Source of the DNA: Pueribacillus sp041725775
Lineage (GTDB): Bacteria; Bacillota; Bacilli; Bacillales; UBA6769
Assembly (NCBI RefSeq): GCF_041725775.1
Contig: NZ_JBEUEL010000048.1
Coordinates: forward strand, 1 to 13,403
Reading direction: 5' to 3'
DNA: 13,403 nt
This document shows positions 5,698-12,895 of the stretch, piece by piece. Under the pieces are notes generated by a model that had not been told where the DNA came from, made no database searches, and worked only from the letters and a program-made list of their open reading frames with translations. The translations under genes were made by a program, and so were the position numbers. Within the stretch, counting starts at the first letter, position 1, and each line of letters starts with the position of its first letter.

Positions 5698-7785
5698 ATG
5701 AAGAAAAGGATTTATCCTAGTTTATTAATAGCTTTTTTTACAAGTATTAATATTTATAGTATTAGTCAGATTATTTCAGCCAAAATTATTCCCGCTGACT
5801 ACATCGTCGTTTTAATTGGGTTCGTTTATTTAGCTATTGGGATTTATAGCTATAGACAACAGCCATATACGAAAGTAATGAAACATTATTTGTTTCTCAT
5901 GTTTGTCTCAGCTTTGGCAATTTCCTTATCAGTCCCTTCAAGTTTAGGTGTTCCGTTAACGAGAGAAATTGAAGTTGTTACTGTTTCATTCGCACCATTT
6001 GTTTTATTAAACTTTTTCGAATATTTCCCGCGCACAAAAAGACCAAAAGCGTATAAACTCATACGCTTCGTTACACTCATCTTTTCATTAGTAACAATCG
6101 GATTGTATTTTATCTATTTAATTAGTAGCTTTCCAATACTAAATTCAATTTACCATTTTACAGCTATTATAAACATAATGCTAAGTGTGGTCACTTGTTG
6201 TATTGTATTATTTCAACACTTAAAATACAATTCGACAAAAATAAGAAATCAAATTACAATTTTAATTTATGGTATTTTTGTGTCATTCGTGCCAGTCCTA
6301 TTATTTAGTTTAATTCCAGAATACTTTTTTAATTTAACAGCTGTTCCTTTTCAATATAGTTTAATCAGCATCATTATGCTTCCGATTACACTATCGTATT
6401 TATTTAGTAAACATGCGATGGTACACTTTCATATTAACATTAAAAGAACGATCTTATATGCTATTTTGTTCATTTTATGTTCTCTATTATTTTATGTCTC
6501 TAGTTCTAGGATACTTCATATTTCGTTGAATCAAGCTGTTTATCTTAACGTTTTATTTTTATTTGGGCTTATCGTATTTTACATTGGACAGCAATTTATT
6601 GAAGCATTATTTCGGCAATCTTGGAACATGAAACTTCAAGATTTTGAAACGGAAAAACAAATGATTTTTCATCAATTTCTTAAGAGCAAGCATATGGAGC
6701 AATGTGCAAAGCTAATAACTAAATTTATCGAAAATACAATAGAAGTTGACGGAGTATGGATTATATGGAAGCAAAATGAAATCCCCGTATCTCTGCATCA
6801 AACGGGAATATTTACTTCAGTTGAATTAACCGATGTTTTCGAAAAAATAAACAAGGAGCAAGAGAAAAACATTATAACCTATCCCAATCAAACGTTTCTC
6901 ACCTATCCATTGATATCAGATCATAACGTTGTAGGTTGGATTTTTATAGGGCGTGAAAAAGGAATTACTAGTTTTAGCAATGAAGATATCGTACAAGTTA
7001 AAAAAATTCTTTATGATTCAACACAATTGATTTCAAGTGCTCAAACACTGACACACCTTGAAAAGCACTTACAAAAAAATCAAGAGCTTTTTAATGCATC
7101 AAATCAATTTAATCATGTCCTTTTAAAAGAATTGGAAAATAAAGATAAATTTCTCTCTCAGTTTCTGCACGACGAAGTATTACAGTATTTAATTTTTTTA
7201 TCTAATAAAATTGATTTTTTACACAAGCAAGAGCAAATTGATACAAAGGCAAATGAAGAACTTAAAAATTACTTAAAAACTGTCATCCATGACATTCGAG
7301 AGATGAGTCACCATTTACATCCTGCGATTGTTGAAGATTTAGGACTCACACTTGCACTTAAAGCTATGAAAAGAAAGTTAGAGGAAAATCACAATATTCA
7401 AATTGAATTGGACAATCATTTATCGGATTATCGAGTATTAACTAAAGAACTGTCCATTCAAATTTATAGCATCATTAAAGAACTCGTACACAATGCCATT
7501 AAGCACTCGTCTTCAGAATTCATTTCTATATTGCTTCAAGAAGACCAATTCAGCCACCTATTAAAAGTAACTGTTGAAGACAATGGTGTTGGGTTTGACA
7601 TTCAAGATACTTTTGCACGTATTGCTGACAGCAATAGTATTGGATTAATCACTGTTCAACAACGAGTGAACCAATTACAAGGTGTGCTAGAAATTAAATC
7701 AAAACCAAATTTCGGAACTTCAATTGTGATTACAGTTCCAATTGAATGGGGTGAATCGAATGAAAATCAAAGTATTATTAGTTGA
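5698..7785 (+). CDS. comP: ComP-like membrane sensor histidine kinase
   Basis: A 695-residue sensor kinase expected to bind modified ComX outside the cell and phosphorylate ComA. I place the start at ATG 5698, with AGAGGT eight bases upstream; the longer frame's ATG at 5656 lies inside the TATAAT of the promoter. The N-terminal ~310 residues contain about ten hydrophobic membrane segments. A GAF-like linker follows (about 330-460), then a coiled region and an HPK7/HisKA_3 dimerisation domain with FLHDEVLQ (His491 is the phospho-acceptor). The ATPase domain has the N box KELVHNAIKHS (Asn599), the G1 box EDNGVGFD and the SIGLITVQQRV segment. B. subtilis ComP is about 770 residues with an extracytoplasmic PDZ-like insert after its first helix; only a short loop is present here. 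It overlaps comA by 26 bases. Confidence 0.88.
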   Translation: MKKRIYPSLLIAFFTSINIYSISQIISAKIIPADYIVVLIGFVYLAIGIYSYRQQPYTKVMKHYLFLMFVSALAISLSVPSSLGVPLTREIEVVTVSFAPFVLLNFFEYFPRTKRPKAYKLIRFVTLIFSLVTIGLYFIYLISSFPILNSIYHFTAIINIMLSVVTCCIVLFQHLKYNSTKIRNQITILIYGIFVSFVPVLLFSLIPEYFFNLTAVPFQYSLISIIMLPITLSYLFSKHAMVHFHINIKRTILYAILFILCSLLFYVSSSRILHISLNQAVYLNVLFLFGLIVFYIGQQFIEALFRQSWNMKLQDFETEKQMIFHQFLKSKHMEQCAKLITKFIENTIEVDGVWIIWKQNEIPVSLHQTGIFTSVELTDVFEKINKEQEKNIITYPNQTFLTYPLISDHNVVGWIFIGREKGITSFSNEDIVQVKKILYDSTQLISSAQTLTHLEKHLQKNQELFNASNQFNHVLLKELENKDKFLSQFLHDEVLQYLIFLSNKIDFLHKQEQIDTKANEELKNYLKTVIHDIREMSHHLHPAIVEDLGLTLALKAMKRKLEENHNIQIELDNHLSDYRVLTKELSIQIYSIIKELVHNAIKHSSSEFISILLQEDQFSHLLKVTVEDNGVGFDIQDTFARIADSNSIGLITVQQRVNQLQGVLEIKSKPNFGTSIVITVPIEWGESNENQSIIS

Positions 7786-8353
7786 TGACCATTTAATGTT
7801 TATGCTTGGAATTAAACAATTGCTCGAAGGTGAGAAGGATTTAACGATTCTCAGTATCGTTGATAATCCTCCTGATCTTGATAAAATCATTAAAAATGAC
7901 AAGCCCCATGTTATTGTCATGGATATTCGGATGAAAGATTATAATGGAATCGAATTAACAAAAAAGATCACAAAAATTTATCCGGAAATTAAAATTATTA
8001 TTTTATCTGGTTACAATTATGATGAGTATATGAAGGCTGCTTACGAGGCAGGAGCTTATGCATTCATTTCAAAAGAAAATTCGGCACATGAACTTGCAAA
8101 TGCAATTAGAGAAAGCCATAAAGGCAACAAACTGATCGTTGAAACAAAAGAAAAGCAATTATTAACAAATACAGAGTTAGAAATACTTAAACTCATTTCA
8201 CAAGACAAAACAAACAGCGAAATTAGTGAAATTCTCATTATCAGTAAACGCACTGTCGAGCATCATGTATCCTCGATTATTAATAAACTTAGAGTTGACT
8301 CTCGAGTCGGTGCCGTCGTCAAAGGAATGAAATCAGGGCTTATAAACTTTTAA
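7760..8353 (+). CDS. comA: ComA-like response regulator (NarL/LuxR family)
   Basis: A 197-residue response regulator. The receiver domain (residues 1-120) has the acidic pair D9/D10, phospho-acceptor D55 in VIVMDIRM, S83 in IIILSGYN, and K105. The LuxR-type helix-turn-helix covers about 134-195, with LTNTELEILKLISQDKTNSEISE and SKRTVEHHVSSIINKL (split here by a loop). The ATG at 7760 follows GGGGTG by six bases; a TTG further upstream has no such site. The gene overlaps the 3' end of comP, so the two are translationally coupled. As in B. subtilis, ComA phosphorylated by ComP should activate target promoters; the two 23-base boxes upstream of comX and comP are the best candidate sites here. 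Membership of the NarL family is certain; the ComA name relies on the comQXP context. Confidence 0.87.
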   Translation: MKIKVLLVDDHLMFMLGIKQLLEGEKDLTILSIVDNPPDLDKIIKNDKPHVIVMDIRMKDYNGIELTKKITKIYPEIKIIILSGYNYDEYMKAAYEAGAYAFISKENSAHELANAIRESHKGNKLIVETKEKQLLTNTELEILKLISQDKTNSEISEILIISKRTVEHHVSSIINKLRVDSRVGAVVKGMKSGLINF

Positions 8354-8378
8354 AAAGCTCCACAGCTGGATCTTTTTT
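8352..8378 (+). terminator. Terminator of comPA
   Basis: AAAAAG and TCCA (8352-8362, with one bulged C) pair with TGGA and CTTTTT (8367-8377) around the loop CAGC. The T-run is part of the arm. The stem is modest but correctly placed after the comA stop. Confidence 0.55.
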
Positions 8379-8381
8379 ATA

Positions 8382-8815
8382 GGTTCTAAGTCAAGTGTTA
8401 GGGTGAAGTGAAGTTTCACTTCACCCTTATTCAATAAAAACTCCAATATCTTTTATTTGATGTGACAATAAAATCTTTTTACGGAACCGATCAAATCTCC
8501 GATATTCGTATGCATTACGCTTCAACACTTTGATAGTGTTGTTAATCCCTTCAAGAAAACCATGACTATCTCCAAATATAAAGCGGTTTAAGATTTCTTT
8601 CGGCCAGTTTTTAAAAGTTTTGATAACGGACTGAAACTCGCCTACGTTCTTTTCATTCACCAGGTCATAGAAGCGGTATAATCCTTCTTTTACTTCTTCA
8701 TGACTTGAATCTGTACCCTATTTTGCTTTTGTAAATCACTCAAGGTATGCTTTTTTTAATTCGTATGCGGTTTGTAGCTCAACAGATCATTCAAAATAAC
8801 GTTCAAGCGGTCACG
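8382..8815 (-). mobile_element. Decayed ISL3-family insertion sequence, one end preserved
   Basis: The left boundary GGTTCTAAGTCAAGTGTTAG at 8382-8401 looks like an ISL3-type terminal repeat. It is followed by a 12-bp perfect inverted repeat AGGGTGAAGTGA/TCACTTCACCCT (8400-8411 and 8416-8427, 4-base loop), whose right arm ends at the transposase stop codon. Only the C-terminal quarter of the transposase follows on the minus strand. The other terminal repeat and the N-terminal coding part are absent, so the element is immobile. Its position between comA and ygaD is compatible with a past rearrangement at the right edge of the com insertion. Confidence 0.65.
8427..8815 (-). pseudogene. ISL3-family transposase, C-terminal remnant with nonsense codons
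   Basis: The intact part (8427-8660) encodes FGDSHGFLEGINNTIKVL followed by KRNAYEYRRFDRFRKKILL, the typical C-terminal catalytic segment (the Glu-containing SNGxxEGxNNxIK motif) of ISL3/transposase-12 family enzymes. Reading upstream in the same frame gives a recognisable continuation: PLERYFE*SVELQTAYELK, KAYLE*FTKAK*, GTDSSHEEVKEGLYRFYD. Three in-frame stops interrupt it; the first two are TGA at sites where Trp is plausible, the third is TAG. No N-terminal zinc finger or helix-turn-helix part is present. It is non-functional as a transposase. The limit at 8815 is approximate. Confidence 0.72.
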
Positions 8816-8853
8816 AATTAACTCCTTTATTGATTAGCACTCATTTCCAACTG

Positions 8854-8886
8854 AAAAAAGGATCCGAATGGTTCACTCAGATCCTT
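8854..8886 (-). terminator. Terminator of ygaD
   Basis: On the minus strand AAGGATCTGA pairs with TCGGATCCTT (one G-U), followed by six T. It overlaps the ygaD stop codon. No T-run exists in the other direction, so it serves ygaD only. Confidence 0.75.
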
Positions 8887-10643
8887 CATACTTCCAATTG
8901 TTGTACTTGAAAAAGCTCATAATAACTGCCACGCTTTACCATAAGCTCAGTATGTGTTCCGATTTCTTTAATTTCACCGTGCTCGATGAGAACGATGCGG
9001 TCAGCATGTGTAATTGTTGAGAGCCGATGTGCGACGATAAATGTCGTTCTCGTTTTCGCAAGCTTTTCGAGCGCTTCTTGGATAAGTGCTTCACTTTCTA
9101 AATCAAGTGCAGACGTGGCTTCATCAAAAATTAAGAGTGGTGGATTTTTCAAAAAAACTCGTGCAATTGCAATTCGCTGCTTTTGACCACCAGAAAGTTT
9201 TACCCCTCGTTCACCGACCGGTGTGTCGTAGCCTTGTGGAAGTTGTTCTATAAAATCATGTGCGTTTGCTGCTTTAGCCGCTTCAATCATTTCTTCATCA
9301 GTTGCATCCGGGTCTCCCATTTTTATATTAAATTTCACTGATTCGCTAAACAAAATGTTATCTTGCAACACCATCCCTATTTTGTCACGCAAGCTCCGAA
9401 CTTTATAAGCGCGGATATCCGTACCGTCAATTAAAATTCGACCGTCTGTCACATCATAAAAACGTGGAATTAAACTAACGAGTGACGACTTACCACCTCC
9501 GCTCATTCCGACAAGTGCGATTGTTTCACCTGGATTAACGTCAAGCGAAACATTTTTCAACACTTCGACATCATCTGCATTATACGAAAAAGAGACGTTA
9601 TCAAAAGTTACACGACCCCGAACGTTCATCAATTCAACAGCTTCTTCGGTATCTTCAATATCATATTTTTCATCGACGAATTCAAATACGCGATCCATCG
9701 AAGCGATGGATTGTGTGAGCGTCGTTGATGAGTTTACTAATCGACGCAACGGATTGTACAGCCGATCCATGTACGTGACAAATGCAACCATTGCACCGAT
9801 TGTCAGTTGTCCATCAATAACGAAATAAGCGGCAACACCGATAACGAGAAGTGGCGCTACGTCTGTAATTGTATTCACAGCAGCAAATGTCTTCGCATTC
9901 CAAACTGTATGATCGATCGCTTTGTTGAGAAAATTTTTATTCCGTTCGTCAAATTTTTCTTGCTCATGATCTTCGAGCGCGAAACTGCGAATTACAGGCA
10001 TGCCTTGAACACGTTCATGCAAATGCCCTTGAACTTCCGCTAACGCTTGCGAACGTTTCCGCGTTAACATTCGTAAACGCTGATAGAAATACTTAACCGC
10101 AAATCCATAGAAAGGTAGCAAACAAACCGCAACGAGTGTTAACCAGACATTCATCGTTAGCATAATGATGACGACAATCCCGATCGTAATAAGGTCGAGC
10201 CAGACGTTCATTAACCCAGTGATGACGAACGCTTTTGTCTGTTCCACATCGTGAATAACCCGAGAAATAATCTCTCCTGCTTTATTATTCGAATAAAAAC
10301 GCAAGCTTAATCTTTGAATATGATCAAAAAGTTGCTTTCGAATGTCATACAAAATTTTACTTCCCGTCCACTGAGCAAAATATTGACGGTAATACTCAAT
10401 TGGTGGGCGTAAAATAACAAACACAAAAAAAGTAATCCCCATTACCCATATGAGTTGTTCAATTTTATCCGAAGATGATAAATCGGCTCCAATAATATCA
10501 TCAACAACATATTTTAAAAGTAAGGGAATTAAGAGCGGGATTCCAAATTTTAAAATTCCAATAACAATTGTAATTGCAATTTCTTTTTTATAAGGTTTGA
10601 CAAAAATTAAATAGCGGCGAATGCTTCCCAAAAAAATCACCAT
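8886..10643 (-). CDS. ygaD: YgaD-like ABC exporter (fused membrane and ATPase domains)
   Basis: A 585-residue half-transporter of the MsbA/multidrug type, working as a dimer in the membrane. Residues about 1-310 form a six-helix exporter domain; the nucleotide-binding domain covers about 342-580. Seen motifs are Walker A GMSGGGKSS (379-387), Q-loop Gln427 in VLQDN, signature LSGGQKQ (483-489), Walker B LLIFDE (503-508) and switch His539 in VAHRLST. The length and linkage with ygaC and ygaE match B. subtilis YgaD (about 580 residues); the substrate is unknown. The start is uncertain: the ATG at 10643 has no ribosome binding site, whereas a TTG at 10631, giving MGSIRRY as in YgaD, follows GGTG by six bases. 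All catalytic residues are present. Confidence 0.92.
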   Translation of the reverse strand: MVIFLGSIRRYLIFVKPYKKEIAITIVIGILKFGIPLLIPLLLKYVVDDIIGADLSSSDKIEQLIWVMGITFFVFVILRPPIEYYRQYFAQWTGSKILYDIRKQLFDHIQRLSLRFYSNNKAGEIISRVIHDVEQTKAFVITGLMNVWLDLITIGIVVIIMLTMNVWLTLVAVCLLPFYGFAVKYFYQRLRMLTRKRSQALAEVQGHLHERVQGMPVIRSFALEDHEQEKFDERNKNFLNKAIDHTVWNAKTFAAVNTITDVAPLLVIGVAAYFVIDGQLTIGAMVAFVTYMDRLYNPLRRLVNSSTTLTQSIASMDRVFEFVDEKYDIEDTEEAVELMNVRGRVTFDNVSFSYNADDVEVLKNVSLDVNPGETIALVGMSGGGKSSLVSLIPRFYDVTDGRILIDGTDIRAYKVRSLRDKIGMVLQDNILFSESVKFNIKMGDPDATDEEMIEAAKAANAHDFIEQLPQGYDTPVGERGVKLSGGQKQRIAIARVFLKNPPLLIFDEATSALDLESEALIQEALEKLAKTRTTFIVAHRLSTITHADRIVLIEHGEIKEIGTHTELMVKRGSYYELFQVQQLEV

Positions 10644-10722
10644 GCTTTCAAATCATATGAATATACGCACCACCTGCTATACTGAATTGAAAGGATACAA
10701 GCCGTTTGCAGATATGTAGTGA

Positions 10723-10750
10723 TTCATACAAGAAAATGAAGCTAAATCAA
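10723..10750 (-). promoter_or_regulatory. Possible promoter of ygaD
   Basis: On the minus strand TTGATT (10745-10750) and TATGAA (10723-10728) are 16 bases apart, in the ygaC-ygaD gap. The -10 is two bases off consensus, so this is a tentative call; read-through from ygaC is also possible. Confidence 0.35.
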
Positions 10751-10777
10751 AGCTTGCTTAGTCTTTATCGAGTTCAC

Positions 10778-11305
10778 TTACCGGTATAACAAATATTGAT
10801 CATACCAGTTATCGATAAATGTTGGAGCGAATGGTCCTTTCCGCTGGTTAATCCAACTTTTTATTTCTGCGAGATGATTGTGCAATATCGTATCAAGTAC
10901 TTTCGGATATTCCATCAATTTCGCATGTTCTTCATACTCATCTTCGTCAAGAACTTCATACGTCATATCAGGAAAAACTTTCACATCAAGATCGTAATCA
11001 ATATATTTTAACGCTTCACGATCCCATGTAAACGGGGAACCCATGTTACAATAATAATAAATGCCATTATCCCGTATCATACCGATTACATTAAACCAAT
11101 GATGTGCACTAAAATAGCAAATCGCTGGTTCTCTCGTTTGCCACTTCCGTCCATCTGATTCCGTTACAAAGATCCGGTCATTTCCACAAATGATTTCCTT
11201 TGAACTTGCAGATAAAACGATTGACTCTTCCCATACACGATGAAGAGTTCCGTTATGCTTATAACTTTGAATTTCAATTTTCGCCCCTATAGTGGGAAAT
11301 TCCAT
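10778..11305 (-). CDS. ntdp: Nucleoside tri-/diphosphate phosphatase (YgaC/Ntdp, DUF402)
   Basis: A 175-residue DUF402-family protein (UPF0374), known in Firmicutes as a divalent-metal-dependent nucleoside tri- and diphosphatase; the B. subtilis member is YgaC. Family hallmarks are IQSYKHNGTLHRVWEE near the N-terminus, VTESDGRKWQTREPAICYF, WFNVIGMIRDNGIYYYCN, the acidic KYIDYDLDVKVFPD segment that holds metal and substrate ligands, and the C-terminal RKGPFAP. Length agrees with the family (about 176). Two consecutive ATGs occur: the first (11308) is only three bases from AAAGGAG, the second (11305) six bases away and aligned with the MxFP start of YgaC, so I use the second. The gene is upstream of ygaD on the same strand, as in B. 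subtilis. Confidence 0.94.
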   Translation of the reverse strand: MEFPTIGAKIEIQSYKHNGTLHRVWEESIVLSASSKEIICGNDRIFVTESDGRKWQTREPAICYFSAHHWFNVIGMIRDNGIYYYCNMGSPFTWDREALKYIDYDLDVKVFPDMTYEVLDEDEYEEHAKLMEYPKVLDTILHNHLAEIKSWINQRKGPFAPTFIDNWYDQYLLYR

Positions 11306-11398
11306 CATATACTCCTTTCTACAGATTTTTAACCGTTAAAATAAAAACAGTACAAATCATTTTTATGAACATGAATCATCCTTATCGATATCTTTCTT

Positions 11399-11427
11399 AT
11401 TATAACGCTTACGATTTATTTTTGAAA
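11399..11427 (-). promoter_or_regulatory. Probable promoter of ygaC/ntdp
   Basis: On the minus strand a perfect TATAAT (11399-11404) has TTTCAA (11422-11427) 17 bases upstream. The -35 is poor, but the -10 and the distance to the gene fit. Confidence 0.45.
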
Positions 11428-11452
11428 GGAATCCAAAATTTTAACAGCCATG

Positions 11453-11479
11453 AAGAGTAAATTTATATCTCTTACTCTT
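11453..11479. repeat. Inverted repeat in the ygaC upstream region
   Basis: AAGAGTAA (11453-11460) and TTACTCTT (11472-11479) form a perfect 8-bp stem with an 11-base loop. Only a short T stretch follows on the plus strand. It could be an old terminator of a lost gene; nothing else in 11430-11566 is recognisable. Confidence 0.5.
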
Positions 11480-11575
11480 TGATGATGGGAAAATCACTTA
11501 TCCATAGTTGTTGATTTTTACCAGTTGGTCTCCCTCTTTTTTGAGTCGAAATGAACCGAATTTCTGTTGGATTTT

Positions 11576-11812
11576 ATGACAGATGATGAAGAAAAAAACT
11601 TGAAACGCTTATCCGATTTGGAAGAGGGTTTATACCGAAAACGATTAATTTCGTACGGTGGACTGCTGAAAGAAATTCATAAAAAATTAAATTTAGATGA
11701 TGCCGAAGATGGCGATTTGATTCATACAGATGATGATGAAAAAGCCGACGAAGATAGCTATTCCATCATTGCCATGTGGAACTGGGAGCGTAGGAATTAT
11801 TTTATAAAATAA
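11576..11812 (+). CDS. Small acidic protein of unknown function
   Basis: About 78 residues if started at ATG 11576 (a TTG at 11567 adds three). I do not recognise it with certainty. The N-terminal half is helical and charged (LKRLSDLEEGLYRKRLISYG), the middle is very acidic (about ten Asp/Glu in 25 residues), and the end, SIIAMWNWERRNYFIK, is aromatic and basic. No signal peptide, membrane segment or metal motif is seen. There is no good Shine-Dalgarno sequence, so either expression is weak or the 5' end has been altered; a stop at 11552 closes the frame upstream. The composition is coherent and looks like a real protein. The next promoter overlaps its stop codon. Confidence 0.55.
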   Translation: MTDDEEKNLKRLSDLEEGLYRKRLISYGGLLKEIHKKLNLDDAEDGDLIHTDDDEKADEDSYSIIAMWNWERRNYFIK

Positions 11813-11841
11813 TAGACTGGAAATTATTGTTTAATTATAAT
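11813..11841 (+). promoter_or_regulatory. Promoter of the toxin-like cassette
   Basis: TAGACT (11813-11818) and TATAAT (11836-11841) have a 17-base spacer and directly follow the stop codon of the preceding gene. About 50 bases separate them from the toxin-like start. Confidence 0.55.
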
Positions 11842-11893
11842 TAACGTGGTAAGTTAAAAAATATTTTTATCAAAATTTAAAGGGGTGTTTAAC

Positions 11894-12568
11894 ATGAAGT
11901 GGATGAAAAATGCTTTTATGTTTTTTTTAGCTTTTATTTTAGTTTTTTCAACATTGGGAACGTCAGGATTGTCTAGTGTGAAAGCTTCTGAGTTAAAAAA
12001 TGATAAAGAAAGCGTTAACCAAAATGATGATTCTAACCTTGTGATTTTAGAAGATGGTATTTTAATAGATGATAAATTTTATAGTCCAGAAGAGTTTGAA
12101 GAATACTTGAAATCAGCCGAAATTGTTGTATTAGATGATGTTTATGATAATGATGGTTCATCTGTTCGACCTTTCTTTGCATTAGCTCCTGCTATTTATT
12201 TCGTTCCTGGTGTGGGACAAGTTACATTACTAGCGACTGGTGCAATAGTAGTTGGCGGGGTAACAATCAAGGCTGGAAGCTGGTTGTATAAAACTGTTTC
12301 CAATTATTTTAATGATCCAAAAAGGGTAATTTCTTCTAATTACGGGATACCGAAATCCTTGTTAGATTCAAAAGGAAAAGTAAAATTGGGTTCTTTTAAG
12401 GATAAGCATGGTAATACTCCTCTTAATAAAAAATCTGGTACTTTTAAAAATGGAAAGTGGTCAGTAGAAAAGGATACAGCGGGGCATGGCGGACGTGCAT
12501 GGAAATTAAAGAAAAGTGGAAAGAGAAAAGCATCTTTAAATAAAAACGGGAAAGTTTTATCAAAGTGA
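11894..12568 (+). CDS. Secreted toxin-like protein (SAR2788-like; polymorphic-toxin-type C-terminus)
   Basis: A 224-residue protein starting at ATG 11894, seven bases after AAAGGGGTG. Residues 1-31 are a classic Sec signal peptide with cleavage predicted after VKA. An acidic segment follows (32-90), then a hydrophobic Gly-rich stretch (about 95-130, FVPGVGQVTLLATGAIVVGG) like the helical hairpins that precede toxin tips. The C-terminal 75 residues are strongly basic: YGIPKSLLDSKGKVKLGSF, then W189, D194, GHGG (197-200), RAWKL and LNKNGKVLSK. The W-D-GHGG-WKL arrangement resembles small predicted nuclease domains of polymorphic toxins (Ntox21-like), and the whole resembles what databases call SAR2788-family putative toxins. 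This is from memory of the families, not a search. H198 is a candidate catalytic residue. An immunity-like gene follows after 21 bases. Confidence 0.68.
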   Translation: MKWMKNAFMFFLAFILVFSTLGTSGLSSVKASELKNDKESVNQNDDSNLVILEDGILIDDKFYSPEEFEEYLKSAEIVVLDDVYDNDGSSVRPFFALAPAIYFVPGVGQVTLLATGAIVVGGVTIKAGSWLYKTVSNYFNDPKRVISSNYGIPKSLLDSKGKVKLGSFKDKHGNTPLNKKSGTFKNGKWSVEKDTAGHGGRAWKLKKSGKRKASLNKNGKVLSK

Positions 12569-12589
12569 TAAGTGGGAGTGAATTTATTT

Positions 12590-12823
12590 ATGAAAAATAT
12601 GATTTTTAATGGTTTTACACTTAAGTATCATAAGTCAATTAATGTTTATGTTAATGAGGAAATGAAACGAGTTATTTTTATTTCCAAAAATAATGATGAA
12701 ATACATGGAATGCTAGAGTTTAACGAGAGTAATAAAGTTAAAATACATCCTAGGTGGAATGTAAACTTTTCAGTAGAAAATACAGAAGTTATTATTGACG
12801 TTAATTATAGTGAAGATGAATAA
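12590..12823 (+). CDS. Probable immunity protein for the upstream toxin-like protein
   Basis: A 77-residue protein with ATG at 12590 and GGAG at 12575-12578 (an 11-base gap, slightly long); an upstream GTG at 12572 is possible but lies inside the ribosome site. Sequence features alternate short beta-like stretches (MKRVIFISK, VNFSVENTEVIIDVNY) and the C-terminus is acidic, ending YSEDE. There is no signal peptide, so it is cytosolic. I recognise no family. The role is inferred from position: directly after a basic toxin-like domain, same transcription unit, small, and acidic at the end, as many immunity proteins are. It could instead be an unrelated small protein. Confidence 0.55.
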   Translation: MKNMIFNGFTLKYHKSINVYVNEEMKRVIFISKNNDEIHGMLEFNESNKVKIHPRWNVNFSVENTEVIIDVNYSEDE

Positions 12824-12833
12824 CGAAAAAAAT

Positions 12834-12863
12834 AAAAGAGTAGCATTTCGCTACTCTTTTTTT
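12834..12863. terminator. Strong terminator after the immunity-like gene
   Basis: AAAAGAGTAGC (12834-12844) and GCTACTCTTTT (12850-12860) form a perfect 11-bp stem with a 5-base loop, followed by T and preceded by an A-rich run, so it can work in both directions. Confidence 0.88.
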
Positions 12864-12895
12864 ATGGTGAACTGGGTAAAGTTGGCCGTCCATCT

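Noticed and set aside
11779..12876. GAACTGGG occurring at both 11779-11786 and 12869-12876, flanking the toxin cassette
   Set aside because: Eight bases of identity in about 1.1 kb is not enough to claim an attachment site or target duplication; surrounding bases differ.
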